Shown: positions 47,001 through 58,006, counted from the stretch's first letter. The stretch: DNA of 64,000 nt from Atlantibacter subterraneus (GCF_007570865.1 NZ_VLPS01000003.1:620001-684000); one strand, 5' to 3'. The notes: generated by a model from the letters alone, not told the origin. Made by a program: numbers and translations.

Positions 47001-48515
47001 CTCAGCGGCAACAGCGATCTGAACGAGAAGCTGCGCCGCCGTCTTGAGCAGGCGGAGCTTGAGCGCACCCGGGCGCGTGAAGCGCTGCGCACCCATGCGG
47101 CGCAGGTCAGCCAGTATCATCAGGTGCTGGCGTCGCTGAAAAGCTCTTACGACACCAAGAAAGAGCTGCTTAACGATCTCAACAAAGAGCTGAAAGATAT
47201 CGGCGTGCGCGCCGATGCGGGCGCGGAAGAGCGGGCGCGTCAGCGTCGTGATGAACTGCATACCCAGCTCAGCAACAACCGTTCGCGCCGCAGCCAGCTG
47301 GAAAAACAGCTGACCTTCTGCGAAGCGGAAATGGACAACCTGACCCGCAAACTGCGCCGCCTGGAGCGCGATTACCACGAAATGCGCGAGCAGGTGGTGA
47401 GCGCCAAAGCGGGCTGGTGCGCGGTGATGCGTATGGTGAAAGACAATGGCGTCGAGCGCCGTCTGCACCGCCGCGAGCTGGCCTATCTCTCCGCCGACGA
47501 GCTGCGTTCTATGTCGGATAAAGCGTTGGGCGCGCTGCGTCTGGCGGTGGCGGATAACGAACACCTGCGCGACGTGCTGCGCGGCTCGGAAGATCCCAAG
47601 CGCCCTGAGCGTAAAATCCAGTTCTTCGTGGCGGTTTACCAGCATCTGCGCGAGCGTATCCGCCAGGATATCATCCGCACCGATGACCCGGTGGAGGCCA
47701 TCGAGCAGATGGAGATCGAGCTGGGCCGTCTGACGGAAGAGCTGACCTCCCGCGAGCAGAAGCTGGCGATCAGCTCCCGCAGCGTGGCGAACATTATCCG
47801 CAAAACCATTCAGCGCGAGCAGAACCGTATCCGAATGCTCAACCAGGGGCTGCAAAGCGTGTCGTTTGGCCAGGTGAATAGCGTGCGGCTGAACGTCAAC
47901 GTGCGCGAAACGCACGCCATGCTGCTGGATGTGCTGTCGGAACAGCATGAACAGCATCAGGACCTGTTTAACAGCAATCGTCTGACCTTCTCGGAAGCGC
48001 TGGCGAAACTGTACCAGCGCCTCAATCCGCAGATCGATATGGGCCAGCGCACTCCGCAAACCATCGGGGAAGAACTGCTGGACTACCGTAACTATCTTGA
48101 GATGGAAGTGGAAGTTAACCGCGGCTCCGACGGCTGGCTGCGTGCCGAGAGCGGCGCGCTGTCGACCGGTGAAGCGATCGGTACCGGGATGTCGATTCTG
48201 GTGATGGTGGTTCAGAGCTGGGAAGACGAAGCGCGACGCCTGCGTGGCAAAGATATTTCGCCGTGCCGTCTGTTGTTCCTCGATGAGGCGGCGCGTCTGG
48301 ATGCCCGCTCCATTGCCACGCTGTTCGAGCTGTGCGACCGTCTGGAGATGCAGTTAATCATCGCCGCTCCGGAAAATATCAGCCCGGAAAAAGGCACCAC
48401 CTATAAACTGGTGCGTAAAGTGGTGCAGAACCACGAGCACGTGCACGTAGTGGGGCTGCGCGGATTTGCCGCTGCGCAAACCGAGGCGCTGCCAGGCACC
48501 GCCGACGCCTCCTGA
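44067..48515 (+). CDS. mukB: MukB, SMC-like ATPase of MukBEF condensin
   Basis: MukB organises and segregates the chromosome and binds topoisomerase IV at its hinge. The ATG at 44067, behind GGAGG at 44056-44060, gives 1482 residues (E. coli 1486). Walker A is in GGNGAGKST at 34-42. Long coiled coils flank a hinge near 650-780 ([26 protein letters not shown]). The ABC signature ALSTGEA is around 1366 and Walker B ends at Asp1406-Glu1407. The C-terminal tail is shorter and diverged from E. coli. The Walker A codons include the octamer GGGCAGGG (44176-44183). Confidence 0.99.
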   Translation: MIERGKFRSLTLVNWNGFFARTFDLDELVTTLSGGNGAGKSTTMAAFVTALIPDLTLLHFRNTTEAGATSGSRDKGLHGKLKAGVCYSVLDVVNSRHQRVVVGVRLQQIAGRDRKVDIKPFAIQGLPTSVQPTQLLTETLNERQARVLTLQELKDKIEQIEGVQFKAFNSITDYHSLMFDLGIVARRLRSASDRSKYYRLIEASLYGGISSAITRSLRDYLLPENSGVRKAFQDMEAALRENRMTLEAIRVTQSDRDLFKHLISEATDYVAADYMRHANERRIHLDKAIEYRRDLFTSRQQLAAEQYKHVDMARELAEHAGAEGDLETDYQAASDHLNLVQTALRQQEKIERYDADLEELQVRLEEQNEVVAEAAEQQEENEARAEAAELEVDELKNQLADYQQALDVQQTRAIQYQQALTALERARELCHLPDLSPESAEEWLETFQAKEEEATSRLLNLEQKMSVAQAAHSQFEQAFQLVCAINGPVARDEAWDVARDLLRDASTQRHLAAQVTPLRSRLTELEQRLREQQDAERLLSDFCKRQGKRYSAEQLEALHQELEARIAALSDTVAQAGEQRMTLRQELEQLQSRIKTLTQRAPIWLAAQNSLNQIIEQCGESFESSQQVTEYLQQLLEREREAVVERDEVGARKRTVDEEIERLSQPGGAEDARLNALAERFGGVLLSEIYDDVSLEDAPYFSALYGPSRHAIVVPDLSLVREQLEGLEDTPEDLYLIEGDPQSFDDSVFSTEELEKAVVVKIADRQWRYSRFPTLPLFGRAARENRIESLHQERETLSERFATLSFDVQKTQRLHQAFSRFIGSHLAVAFESDPEAEIRQLNTRRNELERALSTHENDNQQQRAQFDQAKEGVAQLNRLLPRLALLEDETLSDRVDEIRERLDEAQEAAHFINQFGNQLAKLEPMVSVLQSDPEQYDQLKEDYAYAQQQQRDSRQQAFALTEVVSRRAHFSYSDSADMLSGNSDLNEKLRRRLEQAELERTRAREALRTHAAQVSQYHQVLASLKSSYDTKKELLNDLNKELKDIGVRADAGAEERARQRRDELHTQLSNNRSRRSQLEKQLTFCEAEMDNLTRKLRRLERDYHEMREQVVSAKAGWCAVMRMVKDNGVERRLHRRELAYLSADELRSMSDKALGALRLAVADNEHLRDVLRGSEDPKRPERKIQFFVAVYQHLRERIRQDIIRTDDPVEAIEQMEIELGRLTEELTSREQKLAISSRSVANIIRKTIQREQNRIRMLNQGLQSVSFGQVNSVRLNVNVRETHAMLLDVLSEQHEQHQDLFNSNRLTFSEALAKLYQRLNPQIDMGQRTPQTIGEELLDYRNYLEMEVEVNRGSDGWLRAESGALSTGEAIGTGMSILVMVVQSWEDEARRLRGKDISPCRLLFLDEAARLDARSIATLFELCDRLEMQLIIAAPENISPEKGTTYKLVRKVVQNHEHVHVVGLRGFAAAQTEALPGTADAS

Positions 48516-48529
48516 TCGCGTCAGTGATG

Positions 48530-48560
48530 CGCCCGGACAGTCATTGTCCGGGCGTTCAAT
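48530..48560 (+). terminator. Intrinsic terminator of the mukFEB operon
   Basis: CGCCCGGACA (48530-48539) pairs with TGTCCGGGCG (48545-48554), 5-base loop, then TTCAATTCT. It lies 15 bases after the mukB stop. Confidence 0.9.
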
Positions 48561-48782
48561 TCTGTAAAGCAGTGCGAGCTTCGTTTTCAGGTTCGCGTTG
48601 CGCAACCTATTGCCGAGCCGCTTAGCACCTGAACGCCCGGTCTGCCGACTTTTTTTTCAGACTTTCTTTTCTTTAAACTTCTTTACATTTGGCGAGGCAA
48701 ATGGTTTTTTCTCTTTATATACTGAAGGTAATCCTGAAGCCGAGCTTACGGGAATGATGTAAAAATGATAAGGAGGCAAGGG

Positions 48783-50615
48783 ATGTTGCTTATAAAAGCT
48801 CAACGTTATCGGTGGTCCGCAATTCACTTGTGTCTGGCGCTCAGTTTAGCGCCCTTGACCAATGCCTTTGCCGAAGAGCCCGATCTGGTGCCGTCCGATG
48901 GTTCGGCGGCGGTTATCGATCAGCCAGGCTCAATGCTGCTCCCGCAGGCGCAATCTCCCGCTACGGCGCTGATGGCCGGGATCGGGCCGCAGATTGACGG
49001 TGAGCGTATTGCCCAAACGCGCAGCACGCTTCAGTCCCAGCTTCCTCAGGGATACACGCCCGTTTATATGGATGCGCTGGCCGCGCTGTATACTGCCCGC
49101 GACGCCAAACCGATGTGGGATAACCGCGAAGCGGTGCAGGCGTTCCAGCAGCAACTGGCCGAAGTGGCGATCGCTGGCTTTCAGCCGCAGTTCACTACCT
49201 GGGTCGAACTACTGACTAATCCGGACGTGAACGGTATGGCGCGTGACGTGGTGCTATCAGACGCCATGATGGGTTACCTCTATTACCTCTCCGGCATCCC
49301 GCTTAAAGGCAATCGCTGGCTGTATAGCGATAAACCTTATAAAGCCGAAATCGCGCCGCTGTCGGTGGTGAACCAGTGGCAAGTGGCGCTCGACAACGGT
49401 TCGCTGATTGCTTTTGTGCAAAGCCTTGCACCGCAGCATCCGCAGTATCAGGCGATGCATCAATATCTGCTCAGCCTTGCGGCCGATTCGCGCCCGTGGC
49501 CGCAACTGACGTCCACCGCCTCACTGCGCCCCGGGCAGTGGAGTAACGACGTCGGCGCGCTGCGCGAAATTCTCCAGCGCAACGGTATGCTGGACAACGC
49601 ACCCAATATCGTACTGCCGGGGGACCCGCCATCTAAAAACGCCGTGGTAAGCCCCTCGGCGGCCGTGATTGAATCCACGCCGACGCAGAAAAAAACAGCG
49701 GCGCGCGGCGTCTATGACAAGACGCTGGTGGAAGGCGTGAAGCGCTTCCAGGCCTCGCAGGGTCTCGGCACCGATGGCGTGATTGGCCAGTCCACCCGCG
49801 ACTTACTGAATATGTCACCCGATCAACGCGCCGCCGTGGTGGCATTAAATATTCAGCGCCTGCGCCTGCTGCCCCAGAAGCTCACCACCGGCATTATGGT
49901 GAATATACCGGCCTATTCGCTGGTCTATTATCAGAACGGCAGCCAGGTACTGGATTCGCGCGTCATTGTTGGACGCCCCGATCGTAAAACGCCGCTGATG
50001 AGCAGCGCGCTGAATAACGTGGTGGTCAACCCGCCGTGGAATGTACCGCCGACGCTGGCGCGCAAGGATATCCTGCCGAAGGTGTGGAACGATCCGGGCT
50101 ATCTGGAGCGGCATAACTATACGGTGCTGCGCGGCTGGAGTGGTAAAGCTGAAGTAATCGATCCCTGGAATGTGGATTGGGGAACCATTACCGCATCGAA
50201 TTTACCGTTCCGCTTCCAGCAGGCACCTGGCGCGCACAACTCGCTGGGCCGCTATAAATTCAATATGCCGAGCTCTGATGCCATTTATCTGCACGATACG
50301 CCGAACCACAATCTGTTCCAGAAAGATGCGCGGGCGCTCAGTTCCGGCTGTGTGCGCGTCAATAAAGCTTCGGAGTTGGCGAATATGCTGTTGCAGGATG
50401 CGGGCTGGAACGATACGCGAATTTCCGATGCGCTGAAGCAGGGCGATACCCGTTACGTGAATATTCCCCAGACCATCCCGGTGAATCTTTACTATATGAC
50501 GGCATTCGTCGGCGCGGATGGAAAACCGCAATTTAGATCGGATATTTACAATTATGATTCCCCTGCGCGATCGGGCGCACAAATCTTGCCAAAAGCTGAA
50601 CAACTCATCAGGTAA
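48783..50615 (+). CDS. ldtD: LdtD (YcbB), L,D-transpeptidase
   Basis: LdtD forms 3-3 (mDAP-mDAP) crosslinks in peptidoglycan and can replace penicillin-binding-protein transpeptidation under envelope stress. The ATG at 48783 has AAGGAGG seven bases upstream; an ATG at 48765 precedes that site. The product is 610 residues with a signal peptide or anchor ending near Ala30 (NAFA|EEPD). A scaffold domain, a peptidoglycan-binding helix bundle (about 305-340, [17 protein letters not shown]) and a YkuD catalytic domain (about 370-545) follow. The catalytic cysteine is Cys523 in SSGCVRV, with HDTPNHNLF upstream. The linker near 275-305 is shorter than in E. coli. mepK is next. Confidence 0.97.
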   Translation: MLLIKAQRYRWSAIHLCLALSLAPLTNAFAEEPDLVPSDGSAAVIDQPGSMLLPQAQSPATALMAGIGPQIDGERIAQTRSTLQSQLPQGYTPVYMDALAALYTARDAKPMWDNREAVQAFQQQLAEVAIAGFQPQFTTWVELLTNPDVNGMARDVVLSDAMMGYLYYLSGIPLKGNRWLYSDKPYKAEIAPLSVVNQWQVALDNGSLIAFVQSLAPQHPQYQAMHQYLLSLAADSRPWPQLTSTASLRPGQWSNDVGALREILQRNGMLDNAPNIVLPGDPPSKNAVVSPSAAVIESTPTQKKTAARGVYDKTLVEGVKRFQASQGLGTDGVIGQSTRDLLNMSPDQRAAVVALNIQRLRLLPQKLTTGIMVNIPAYSLVYYQNGSQVLDSRVIVGRPDRKTPLMSSALNNVVVNPPWNVPPTLARKDILPKVWNDPGYLERHNYTVLRGWSGKAEVIDPWNVDWGTITASNLPFRFQQAPGAHNSLGRYKFNMPSSDAIYLHDTPNHNLFQKDARALSSGCVRVNKASELANMLLQDAGWNDTRISDALKQGDTRYVNIPQTIPVNLYYMTAFVGADGKPQFRSDIYNYDSPARSGAQILPKAEQLIR

Positions 50616-50658
50616 CTACAGAATTTCTAACAAATAAGCTGTCAAAATATCGGGTAGA

Positions 50659-50691
50659 AAACGGGCTTGCTTCGCTGCAAGCCCCGTTTTT
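50659..50691 (+). terminator. Terminator of ldtD
   Basis: AACGGG-CTTGC and GCAAG-C-CCCGTT pair around TTCGCT with a single bulged base, followed by TTTTTACT. It lies about 45 bases after the ldtD stop. Confidence 0.9.
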
Positions 50692-50793
50692 ACTGGGTTT
50701 TGAAGCCTTGACGTGTCGAGATTTGGCGGTTAAGGTGCCTTGCGTGCGCCAGAAGTGCATATAATCACAACACTGACTGTAGACCTGAACATC

Positions 50794-51342
50794 ATGGATA
50801 AATTTGACGCTAACCGCCGCAAATTGCTGGCGCTTGGTGGCGTGACGCTCGGCGCCGCCATCCTGCCTGTACCGGCATTTGCTACGCTTTCCACGCCCCG
50901 TCCTCGTATTCTTACGCTGAACAATCTCAATACCGGAGAGAGCATTAAAGCGGAGTTTTTCGACGGCAAAGGCTATATTCAGGATGAATTAGCAAAATTA
51001 AACCATTTCTTCCGGGATTATCGCGCCAATAAAATCAAAAGCATCGATCCGAAACTGTTCGATCAGCTCTACCGTTTGCAAGGGTTATTGGGAACCCGCA
51101 AACCAGTGCAGCTTATTTCCGGCTATCGCTCCCTCGATACCAATAATGAACTGCGCGCCAGAAGCCGTGGTGTAGCCAAACAGAGCTATCACACCAAAGG
51201 CCAGGCCATGGATTTTCATATCGAAGGCATCTCTCTGAGCAATGTTCGCAAAGCCGCGTTGTCTCTGCGCGCAGGTGGTGTAGGATACTACCCGCGTAGT
51301 AACTTTGTGCATATTGATACCGGTCCTCTCAGGCACTGGTAG
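50794..51342 (+). CDS. mepK: MepK (YcbK), murein L,D-endopeptidase
   Basis: MepK is a zinc peptidase of the M15 (VanY-like) family that cleaves mDAP-mDAP crosslinks, the bonds made by LdtD upstream. I start at the ATG at 50794 ([10 protein letters not shown]), giving 182 residues as in E. coli; the 18 extra upstream codons are not family sequence. A twin-arginine-type signal is visible ([10 protein letters not shown], then a hydrophobic core ending AFA around residue 30). Zinc and catalytic residues fit His133 and Asp140 ([13 protein letters not shown]) and His173 (FVHIDTG). gloC follows after 35 bases. Confidence 0.97.
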   Translation: MDKFDANRRKLLALGGVTLGAAILPVPAFATLSTPRPRILTLNNLNTGESIKAEFFDGKGYIQDELAKLNHFFRDYRANKIKSIDPKLFDQLYRLQGLLGTRKPVQLISGYRSLDTNNELRARSRGVAKQSYHTKGQAMDFHIEGISLSNVRKAALSLRAGGVGYYPRSNFVHIDTGPLRHW

Positions 51343-51377
51343 AACGAATCCGGTCACTGCCGGATAAAAGGAGCGGT

Positions 51378-52025
51378 ATGAATTACCAAATTATTCCGGT
51401 CACGGCGTTCTCACAGAACTGCTCATTAATCTGGTGTGAAGAGACGCGTCTGGCGGCCATTGTTGACCCGGGCGGCGACGCGCCGCGTATTCAGCAGGCC
51501 GTGGCGGCGCAGGGCGTGACCATTCAGTCCATCCTGCTGACTCACGGGCATCTCGACCACGTCGGCGCGGCGGCGGAGCTGGCGGCGCATTACGGCGTGC
51601 CGATTATCGGGCCTGAAAAAGAAGATGAATTCTGGTTGCAGGGATTACCGGCGCAGAGCCAGATGTTTGGGCTGGAAGAGTGCCTGCCGCTGACGCCAGA
51701 TCGCTGGTTAAATGAAGGCGACAGCGTAACCGTAGGCAAAGTCGCTCTCCAGGTGCTGCACTGCCCAGGCCACACCCCAGGCCATATCGTTTTCTTTGAT
51801 GAGCGCGCGCGGCTGTTAATCTCCGGCGACGTGATTTTTAAAGGCGGAGTAGGGCGCAGCGACTTCCCGCGCGGCAACCACGCCACGCTGATTGATTCCA
51901 TCAAAAGTAAACTGCTGCCGCTGGGCGATGATGTGACTTTTATTCCCGGTCATGGCCCGCTGTCCACCCTCGGTAACGAGCGGTTGCACAATCCTTTCTT
52001 ACAGGACGAGATGCCTGTCTGGTAA
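51378..52025 (+). CDS. gloC: GloC (YcbL), type II glyoxalase
   Basis: GloC hydrolyses S-D-lactoylglutathione in methylglyoxal detoxification. It is a 215-residue metallo-beta-lactamase-fold protein. The metal motif T-H-x-H-x-D-H is at residues 55-61 (THGHLDH); later ligands are His in CPGHTPGH, Asp in SGDVIF and His in PGHGP. AAAAGGAGCGGT precedes the ATG. It is probably cotranscribed with mepK and ends at a bidirectional terminator facing aspC. Confidence 0.97.
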   Translation: MNYQIIPVTAFSQNCSLIWCEETRLAAIVDPGGDAPRIQQAVAAQGVTIQSILLTHGHLDHVGAAAELAAHYGVPIIGPEKEDEFWLQGLPAQSQMFGLEECLPLTPDRWLNEGDSVTVGKVALQVLHCPGHTPGHIVFFDERARLLISGDVIFKGGVGRSDFPRGNHATLIDSIKSKLLPLGDDVTFIPGHGPLSTLGNERLHNPFLQDEMPVW

Positions 52026-52029
52026 TAAA

Positions 52030-52051
52030 AAGGGCCGCAAACGCGGCCCTT
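52030..52051. terminator. Bidirectional terminator between gloC and aspC
   Basis: AAGGGCCGC (52030-52038) pairs with GCGGCCCTT (52043-52051), loop AAAC. The best U-tract is on the minus strand (TTTTTATTACC), ending aspC; on the plus strand only TTGTTACTTC follows. Confidence 0.92.
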
Positions 52052-52069
52052 GTTACTTCTTATCGTGGA

Positions 52070-53260
52070 TTACAGCACGGCGACAATCGCTTCGCACAGC
52101 GGCGCCATGTTATCCGGCGTCATGCCCGCCACGTTAACGCGGCCAGAAGCGACGGCGTAAACGCCAAACTCTTCGCGCAGGCGCAGTACCTGTTCTTTAG
52201 TCAGTCCGCTGAACGAGAACATGCCGTTCTGCTGAATGATAAAGCTGAAATCACGGTTCGCGCCTTTCTCCTGCAGGGTGCTGACAAACAGCAGACGCAT
52301 GCGCTGGATGCGTTGACGCATATCGGTCAGCTCTTGTTCCCAGATGGTGCGCAGCGCGTCATTGCTCAGAATGGTCGCTACCACAGAAGCACCGTGCGCT
52401 GGCGGGTTGGAGTAGTTGGCGCGGATGCAGGACTTCATCTGGCTGAATGCACGATCGACGGTATCCGCATCGCTGGCGACCAGCGTACAGGCACCAACGC
52501 GCTCGTTATACAGACCAAAGTTTTTGGAATAGGAACTGGCGACGATCAGCTCTTTATGCAGCGCAGCAAACGCGCGCAAGCCTTCAGCGTCTTCTTCCAG
52601 ACCACGGGCGAAGCCCTGATAGGCGAAGTCGAACAGCGGCAGCCAGCCTTTATCCAGCGATAGCTGTGCCAGCTGTTGCCACTGTTCCAGCGTCGGATCG
52701 ATCCCGGTTGGGTTATGGCAGCAGCCGTGGAACAGCACCACGTCGCCTGCCTGGGCATCCGCCAGGCTATTCAGTAACCCATCGAAATCCAGCGTGTGGT
52801 TCTGTGCGTCGTAATAGGCGTATTCACGCACTTCCAGACCGGCAGAGTTGAACACGCTTTTGTGGTTCGGCCAGCTCGGGTTGCTTACCCAGACGCGTTT
52901 TACGTCAGTGTTTTTAGCGAGGAAATCCGCCGCCACGCGCAGTGCGCCGGTGCCGCCAGGGGTCTGGGCAGTGCGGGCGCGTTTATCGGCGATCAGCGCG
53001 TTGCCTTTGCCGAACAGCAGCTCCTGGGTGCAGCGGCCAAATTCAGGAATACCATCAATACCCAGGTAGTTCTTGGTGGTTTCATTTTCCAGCAAATATT
53101 GTTCGGCTTTTTTCACGCTGGTGAGAACCGGGGTTTTACCGGTTTCATCTTTATAAACACCAATACCCAGGTTGATTTTAGTCGGACGTTCATCGGCGCG
53201 AAACAGGTCCGCCAGACCAAGAATCGGGTCGGCAGGGGCGGCAGTTATGTTCTCAAACAT
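52070..53260 (-). CDS. aspC: Aspartate aminotransferase
   Basis: AspC interconverts aspartate and oxaloacetate using glutamate and 2-oxoglutarate, and also transaminates aromatic amino acids. It has 396 residues; the PLP lysine is Lys246 in [16 protein letters not shown], and PGGTGALR and the CHNPTG loop are conserved. The ribosome site is weak (GGAACC about ten bases ahead). It is a single-gene unit between two bidirectional terminators. A PurR-like box overlaps its putative -35 region. Confidence 0.98.
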   Translation of the reverse strand: MFENITAAPADPILGLADLFRADERPTKINLGIGVYKDETGKTPVLTSVKKAEQYLLENETTKNYLGIDGIPEFGRCTQELLFGKGNALIADKRARTAQTPGGTGALRVAADFLAKNTDVKRVWVSNPSWPNHKSVFNSAGLEVREYAYYDAQNHTLDFDGLLNSLADAQAGDVVLFHGCCHNPTGIDPTLEQWQQLAQLSLDKGWLPLFDFAYQGFARGLEEDAEGLRAFAALHKELIVASSYSKNFGLYNERVGACTLVASDADTVDRAFSQMKSCIRANYSNPPAHGASVVATILSNDALRTIWEQELTDMRQRIQRMRLLFVSTLQEKGANRDFSFIIQQNGMFSFSGLTKEQVLRLREEFGVYAVASGRVNVAGMTPDNMAPLCEAIVAVL

Positions 53261-53307
53261 GACGAGGTTCCATTGTGATATCAGAAGGGAAATTCGCTAT
53301 CAGGTTA

Positions 53308-53340
53308 ACGGGAGTTTTACTAAATGCCAACCGTTTGCCC
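53308..53340 (-). promoter_or_regulatory. Candidate aspC promoter with overlapping PurR-like box
   Basis: On the minus strand TTGGCA (complement of 53325-53330) could be a -35 element, with TAACCT 17 bases on as a weak -10. The 16-mer at 53325-53340 matches the PurR consensus ANGCAANCGNTTNCNT at 8 of 11 fixed positions, centred on CAACCGTTTGC. Neither element is verified. Confidence 0.3.
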
Positions 53341-53390
53341 GCAAAAGATTAGCTGTTTGGTAAATCTGGTGTTTTTCACTTTCGGGCATA

Positions 53391-53418
53391 AAAAAACAGG
53401 GCCGAAGCCCTGTTTTTG
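53391..53418. terminator. Terminator between ompF and aspC promoter region
   Basis: ACAGGGC (53396-53402) pairs with GCCCTGT (53407-53413), loop CGAA, with A6 on one side and T5 on the other. It ends ompF transcripts on the minus strand. Confidence 0.93.
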
Positions 53419-53444
53419 TCTTATCGATAACGAGGTTATATCGA

Positions 53445-54557
53445 TTAGAACTGGTAAGTTACGCCCAGGGTAACCTGGTCGTCAACGCCAACCAGTGCGG
53501 TTGAAGCGTCGTCGTTGTCCAGCATGTTGATGCGGTAGTCAGCGTATACGTTGAAGTTCTTGTTGAAGTAGTAGTAAGTACCTACGGTGAAGTATTCAGC
53601 CAGGTCGCGGTCGTAAGAAGAGCCGGTAACCGGATCAACCAGGTCTTTACCTTTGGTGTAAACGTAAGATACGGACGGACGCAGACCGAAGTCGAACTGG
53701 TACTGAGCTACCACTTCAACGTTCTGAGTTTTGTTAGCGATGTCATAGATAGAACGGCCAGTTGCAGTCTGGTTACGGGTTTCTGCATAGATCGCCGCCA
53801 GGTAGATGTTGTTGGCGTCGTACTTAGTACCAACAGACCATGCTTCAGCGCGGTCGCCACGACCATCGTCTTTCTGACCGAAAGCACCGTTAAGGCCGGA
53901 ACCAGAGGTGGTACGGTTAGAGTTGCTGTAGGCACCGATTACGCTGAAACCTTCAGCGAAGTTGTAACCCAGAGAGTAACCAACGCCGTCACCGTTAGCC
54001 TGTTTCAGGTTGTCACGGTCGTTTTTACCCTGATACTGCACACCGAAGTTCAGACCATCAACCAGACCGAAGAAATCGCTGTTACGGTAGGTCAGCAGGC
54101 CAGTAGAACGGTTGTTCATGTAGTTGTCAGTGTTGCCCGCCCAGGTCTCACCAGAGAAAGACGGAGACACGTCGGTGTAGGATTCTACGTCGTATACGAT
54201 ACCGTAGTTACGACCGTAGTCCAGAGAACCTGCGTCAGCAATTTTGATACCCGCGAACGCCAGACGCGTTACGTTGTCCTGGCTGCCTTCAGCTTTGCTG
54301 GCTTTAGCACGGTATTCCCACTGGCCGTAACCGGTCACTTGATCGGTAACCTGAGTTTCGCCTTTGAAGCCGATCTGAGCGTAAGAAGAGTCGCCGTTGG
54401 TGGTGTTGTCACCAGAGGTCACGAAACCGTGCTCACCAACTACTTTTCCGTACAGGTCCAGTTTGTTGCCGTTTTTGTTATAGATTTCTGCAGCGTTAGC
54501 TGCACCAGCTACCAGCAGAGCAGGGATAACCACTGCCAGAATATTGCGCTTCATCAT
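53445..54557 (-). CDS. ompF: OmpF-type general porin
   Basis: This is a 370-residue trimeric outer-membrane porin precursor. The 22-residue signal peptide ends ANA|AEIYNK. Beta strands and periplasmic turns are well conserved and the C-terminus is GVTYQF, with the terminal Phe needed by the BAM complex. The locus (asnS-ompF-aspC) and the promoter/leader identify it as ompF. Surface loops are strongly diverged from E. coli. Loop L3, which narrows the pore, reads SPSFSGETW at 131-139 where E. coli porins have PEFGGD, so the usual L3 acidic Glu is absent. The ribosome site GAGGG is upstream; codon usage is highly biased. Confidence 0.94.
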   Translation of the reverse strand: MMKRNILAVVIPALLVAGAANAAEIYNKNGNKLDLYGKVVGEHGFVTSGDNTTNGDSSYAQIGFKGETQVTDQVTGYGQWEYRAKASKAEGSQDNVTRLAFAGIKIADAGSLDYGRNYGIVYDVESYTDVSPSFSGETWAGNTDNYMNNRSTGLLTYRNSDFFGLVDGLNFGVQYQGKNDRDNLKQANGDGVGYSLGYNFAEGFSVIGAYSNSNRTTSGSGLNGAFGQKDDGRGDRAEAWSVGTKYDANNIYLAAIYAETRNQTATGRSIYDIANKTQNVEVVAQYQFDFGLRPSVSYVYTKGKDLVDPVTGSSYDRDLAEYFTVGTYYYFNKNFNVYADYRINMLDNDDASTALVGVDDQVTLGVTYQF

Positions 54558-54660
54558 TATTTATTACCCTCATTGGTTTTTTTTGAACACCTGCCACTGC
54601 CGTCAATAATTCTGTACGGAACTATTGATGAGAGTTTGGTGTCTTTCTGTGTCTGGAGGC

Positions 54661-54689
54661 ATCTTTCCATTCATATTAAGGATTAGCTA
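54661..54689 (-). promoter_or_regulatory. ompF core promoter
   Basis: On the minus strand the -35 is TAGCTA (54684-54689) and the -10 AAAGAT (54661-54666), spacing 17. E. coli has TAGCGA and AAAGAT. Both are poor matches to consensus, fitting a promoter that depends on phosphorylated OmpR. Confidence 0.75.
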
Positions 54690-55106
54690 CAGTGAAAGTG
54701 CTACAAATATGCAAACACAGTAACCAAAAGCAATAATGTGTAACTAATTGTGTATTTTTGGGAACTTTGTGAACCACATCAAAATAAATCACTCAGCTGA
54801 ACAATTTTAAGACGTTCCTATTCTATATATATGAAAACCTTATGTTTAATTATGATAAACGGGTTTTCTTCGCCTTAACGACAATTATTCTCACTTTTCA
54901 AAAGAGTCGATTCAGATGGCTGGATGTCTGTGTGATATTTAGCCAAATGTGCTATGTCCATCACTTAAAAATGGTGCAAGAAAAGCAGGGATATTTTTTA
55001 TCGAAAATTATTTCGAGTTAATACCCGGTTACGTTAGGGAGTGAAGAGGGGGTTGAAGCGAACAAATGTTGAATTTATGTAGACAAAAATTGACACAGCA
55101 CAACGA

Positions 55107-55134
55107 AAAAAAGCCGGGAAAACCCGGCTTTTTT
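55107..55134. terminator. Terminator of asnS
   Basis: AAGCCGGG (55111-55118) pairs with CCCGGCTT (55123-55130), loop AAAA, with A-runs and T-runs on both sides. On the minus strand it ends asnS four bases after the stop codon. Confidence 0.94.
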
Positions 55135-55137
55135 GGA

Positions 55138-56538
55138 TTAGAAACTGGCGTTGCGTGGGGTACGTGGGAAAGGAATCACGTCGCGAACGTTTTGAACGCC
55201 GGTCACATAAGCGATTAAACGCTCAAAACCGAGCCCAAAACCGGAGTGCGGAACGGTGCCGTAACGGCGCAGATCGCGATACCACCAGTAATCCTCTTTA
55301 TTGAGGCCCATTTCTTCGAGACGCACATCAAGTACGTCGAGGCGCTCTTCACGCTGGGAGCCGCCGATGATCTCACCGATGCCCGGTGCCAGCACGTCCA
55401 TAGCCGCCACGGTCTTGCCGTCTTCATTCTGACGCATATAAAACGCTTTAATGTCTTTCGGATAGTTTTTGACAACAACCGGCGCTTTAAAATGTTTTTC
55501 AGCCAAATAACGCTCGTGCTCGGAAGCCAGATCGACACCCCAGTAAACCGGGTTCTCGAACTTCTCGCCGCAGGCTTCAAGGATTTTTACCGCCTCGGTG
55601 TAATCTACCTGGGCGAAGTCAGCGGAGATGAAACGCTCCAGACGGCCAATGGCGTCTTTATCGACACGCTCGGCGAAGAACTTCATGTCGTCCATACGTT
55701 CGTCAAGCACCGCTTTGAACACGTATTTCAGCATGCCTTCGGCTAACGCAGCGACATCATCCAGGGTGGCAAATGCCACTTCCGGTTCCAGCATCCAGAA
55801 CTCTGCCAGATGGCGGCTGGTGTTGGAGTTTTCCGCACGGAAGGTCGGGCCGAAGGTATAGATTTTTGACAGCGCACAGGCATAGGTTTCGCCGTTGAGC
55901 TGGCCCGAAACGGTCAGGAAGGCTTCTTTACCGAAGAAGTCTTTATCGAAATCGACTTTGCCCTGATCGTTACGCGGCAGGTTTTCCAGGTCCAGCGTGG
56001 AGACGCGGAACATTTCGCCCGCACCTTCGGTGTCAGAGGCGGTGATCAGCGGCGTAGATACCCAGAAGAAGCCCTGCTCGTCAAAATAACGGTGCAGCGC
56101 CTGCGCCAGGGTATGGCGAACGCGGGCGACCGCGCCAATCATATTAGTGCGTGGACGCAGGTGCGCCACTTCACGCAGGTATTCAATGCTGTGGCGTTTG
56201 GCAGCCATCGGATAGGTGTCCGGATCTTCAACCCAACCGGTCACTTCTACTTTGGTGGCCTGCAGCTCAAAGCTCTGACCCTGGCCCGGGGATTCCACCA
56301 CGGTGCCGGTCACAATAACCGAGCAGCCGGTGGTCAGGCGCAGAACGTCATCATTGTAATTGGGCAGAGAATTATTAATGACAGCCTGTATAGGATCAAA
56401 GCAGGAACCGTCATAGACGGCGAGGAAGGAGATGCCAGCTTTTGAATCTCGACGGGTACGCACCCATCCGCGCACGATGACTTCTAGGTCTTCGGCAACG
56501 CGGCCCTGGAGTACGTCGGCTACAGGCACAACGCTCAT
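55138..56538 (-). CDS. asnS: Asparaginyl-tRNA synthetase
   Basis: AsnS charges tRNA-Asn. The 466 residues match E. coli in length. An N-terminal OB-fold anticodon-binding domain (about 15-110) is followed by a class II catalytic core with motif 1 (RHRLAQ-like [10 protein letters not shown]), motif 2 ([21 protein letters not shown]) and motif 3 ([15 protein letters not shown]). AGAGAGATAAT precedes the ATG. It is a single-gene unit. Confidence 0.98.
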   Translation of the reverse strand: MSVVPVADVLQGRVAEDLEVIVRGWVRTRRDSKAGISFLAVYDGSCFDPIQAVINNSLPNYNDDVLRLTTGCSVIVTGTVVESPGQGQSFELQATKVEVTGWVEDPDTYPMAAKRHSIEYLREVAHLRPRTNMIGAVARVRHTLAQALHRYFDEQGFFWVSTPLITASDTEGAGEMFRVSTLDLENLPRNDQGKVDFDKDFFGKEAFLTVSGQLNGETYACALSKIYTFGPTFRAENSNTSRHLAEFWMLEPEVAFATLDDVAALAEGMLKYVFKAVLDERMDDMKFFAERVDKDAIGRLERFISADFAQVDYTEAVKILEACGEKFENPVYWGVDLASEHERYLAEKHFKAPVVVKNYPKDIKAFYMRQNEDGKTVAAMDVLAPGIGEIIGGSQREERLDVLDVRLEEMGLNKEDYWWYRDLRRYGTVPHSGFGLGFERLIAYVTGVQNVRDVIPFPRTPRNASF

Positions 56539-56676
56539 AATTATCTCTCTGGTTAGTAGTCAATAACAAAAATCGCTTATCCACCCAACGGGGGAGGGTT
56601 ATCTATGTTACCTGGCGGGCGCTGGCAAACAAGCAGAATTCGTGTCGGGAAATAAAGAAAACACAAAGTGATGGCG

Positions 56677-56702
56677 TTCAGGGAGCCGAAAAACTCCCTG
56701 AA
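56677..56702 (-). terminator. Hairpin after pncB
   Basis: TTCAGGGAG (56677-56685) pairs with CTCCCTGAA (56694-56702), eight-base loop, immediately past the pncB stop. No U-tract follows on the minus strand, so it may be a weak terminator or a 3'-end stabiliser. Confidence 0.6.
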
Positions 56703-56709
56703 CCGGGGA

Positions 56710-57912
56710 TTAGCTGGCTTTTTTGACCTGCGGTAAATCAAAGGCTTTACGCAAAGCGCGCACGAAGGCTTTATCGTGGCAGATGGTTTTACCGGGGCTG
56801 TCCGAGAGCTTAGCGACCGGTTTACCGTTGCACTCCACCAGCTTTATCACGATGTTTAGCGGCTGTACGCCGGGAATATCGCAGGTCAGGCGGGTGCCAA
56901 TACCAAAGCCGAGTTTTACCCGCGACCCGAAATGACGATACAGATCGAGCGCTTTGGTGAGATCGAGATTATCGGAAAACACCAAAGTTTTAGTTAGCGG
57001 ATCGATATGCAATTTTTCATAGTGGGCGATAGCCTTCTCGCCCCACTGCACCGGATCCCCGGAATCATGGCGCAATCCCTGATAGCGGGTAGCGAACTCC
57101 GGCCCGAAATCGCGCAAAAACGCGTCCATGGTAATGCAGTCCGTCAGGGCAATACCCAGTTGGTTGGGATATTCATCCAGCCAGGCCTGAAGCGCCGCGC
57201 GTTGGCTGTTGGCCAACACCGGGCTGATTTGCTGATGCGCCTGAAACCACTCGTGCGCCTGGGTGCCCATCGGCGTCAGATTGAGGCTGCGGGCTAAATC
57301 ATAGTTGCTGGTGCCGACAAACCAGGATTCCTGCTGGAGGCGTTCAACAATGGCTTGCTGCACCTCGCGGGAATAACGGCGGCGGGTGCCAAAATCCATC
57401 AGATAAAAGCGATCGAGGGTCAGGTCGGCGGTAAGCGTCTTAAAATCGACCAGTTTGCTTTCAAGGTGATCGAGGGCATTGTCGACGGTGACGTCCGGCG
57501 TGCGGAAACGGTGAACCAGCTCGCTGATCACGGCCAGCAGCGGCACTTCCCACATAATCACTTCCAGCCACGGGCCGGAAAGACGAATATCCAGCTTGCC
57601 GTTATCGTTCACGATCTCCACCTGCGACGGGTCGTAGCGGAAATTCTTCAGCCACGCCAGATAATCCGCTTTGAAGAACGGCAGTTGCGCGAGCCAGGCA
57701 TACTCGTCATCGCTCAGCGCCAGATGCTGCATCGCATCCACCTGCTCGCGAATGGCTTGCGCATAAATACCTAACAAATCGTCACCGCGGCAGCGAAACT
57801 CTGCGGCGACATGCACGCCCTGATAATGATGGAATACCGCCTGCTGCATATGCAGCTTATAGGCATCGGTATCCAACAACGAGTGCAGAATAGGGGAAGC
57901 ATATTGTGTCAT
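56710..57912 (-). CDS. pncB: Nicotinate phosphoribosyltransferase
   Basis: PncB makes nicotinate mononucleotide from nicotinate and PRPP in the NAD salvage pathway, consuming ATP through an enzyme phospho-histidine. It has 400 residues as in E. coli. Conserved segments are [22 protein letters not shown] with the catalytic-region His/Arg cluster, GLRHDSGDP (PRPP/phosphate site) and the C-terminal KLSDSPGKT. It is divergent from pepN. NadR represses the E. coli gene, but I did not find a clear NadR box here. Confidence 0.97.
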   Translation of the reverse strand: MTQYASPILHSLLDTDAYKLHMQQAVFHHYQGVHVAAEFRCRGDDLLGIYAQAIREQVDAMQHLALSDDEYAWLAQLPFFKADYLAWLKNFRYDPSQVEIVNDNGKLDIRLSGPWLEVIMWEVPLLAVISELVHRFRTPDVTVDNALDHLESKLVDFKTLTADLTLDRFYLMDFGTRRRYSREVQQAIVERLQQESWFVGTSNYDLARSLNLTPMGTQAHEWFQAHQQISPVLANSQRAALQAWLDEYPNQLGIALTDCITMDAFLRDFGPEFATRYQGLRHDSGDPVQWGEKAIAHYEKLHIDPLTKTLVFSDNLDLTKALDLYRHFGSRVKLGFGIGTRLTCDIPGVQPLNIVIKLVECNGKPVAKLSDSPGKTICHDKAFVRALRKAFDLPQVKKAS

Positions 57913-57978
57913 GGCGCGTAACTGGCATCCTCTAACAGGCGCGTTTCCTGGGATAGCGAAAGCAGATAAAGACGCAGG

Positions 57979-58006
57979 AGTATACCCTGATTATCGGTTT
58001 ATTGAA
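57979..58006 (-). promoter_or_regulatory. Candidate pncB promoter
   Basis: On the minus strand TTCAAT (58001-58006) and TATACT (57979-57984) are spaced by 16 bases, about 70 bases before the pncB ATG. The -10 is good; the -35 is weak. Confidence 0.5.

Larger units (their letters stand above)
54558..55137. promoter_or_regulatory. ompF upstream region (asnS-ompF intergenic)
   Basis: These 580 bases contain no gene. The 110 bases nearest ompF match the E. coli leader closely, including the segment that pairs with MicF RNA in E. coli. The core promoter is at 54661-54689. Just upstream, a TTTGCATATTTGTAGC/TTTTGGTTACTG type sequence on the minus strand (about 54695-54740) corresponds to the OmpR F1-F3 boxes. 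The far half (54780-55080) is AT-rich, consistent with the distal F4 and IHF sites of E. coli, but I cannot place them. The asnS terminator lies at the right edge. Confidence 0.65.

Noticed and set aside
46620-48059. 479-codon open frame antisense to mukB
   Set aside because: Shadow of a GC-rich coiled-coil gene (Glu/Gln/Arg codons read backwards); no homology or start signals.
54731-54749. Sequence resembling a replication-terminator (Ter/Tus) site near ATGTGTAACTAA
   Set aside because: It lacks one T compared with the ATGTTGTAACTAA core and lies in the ompF upstream region, far from known Ter sites.
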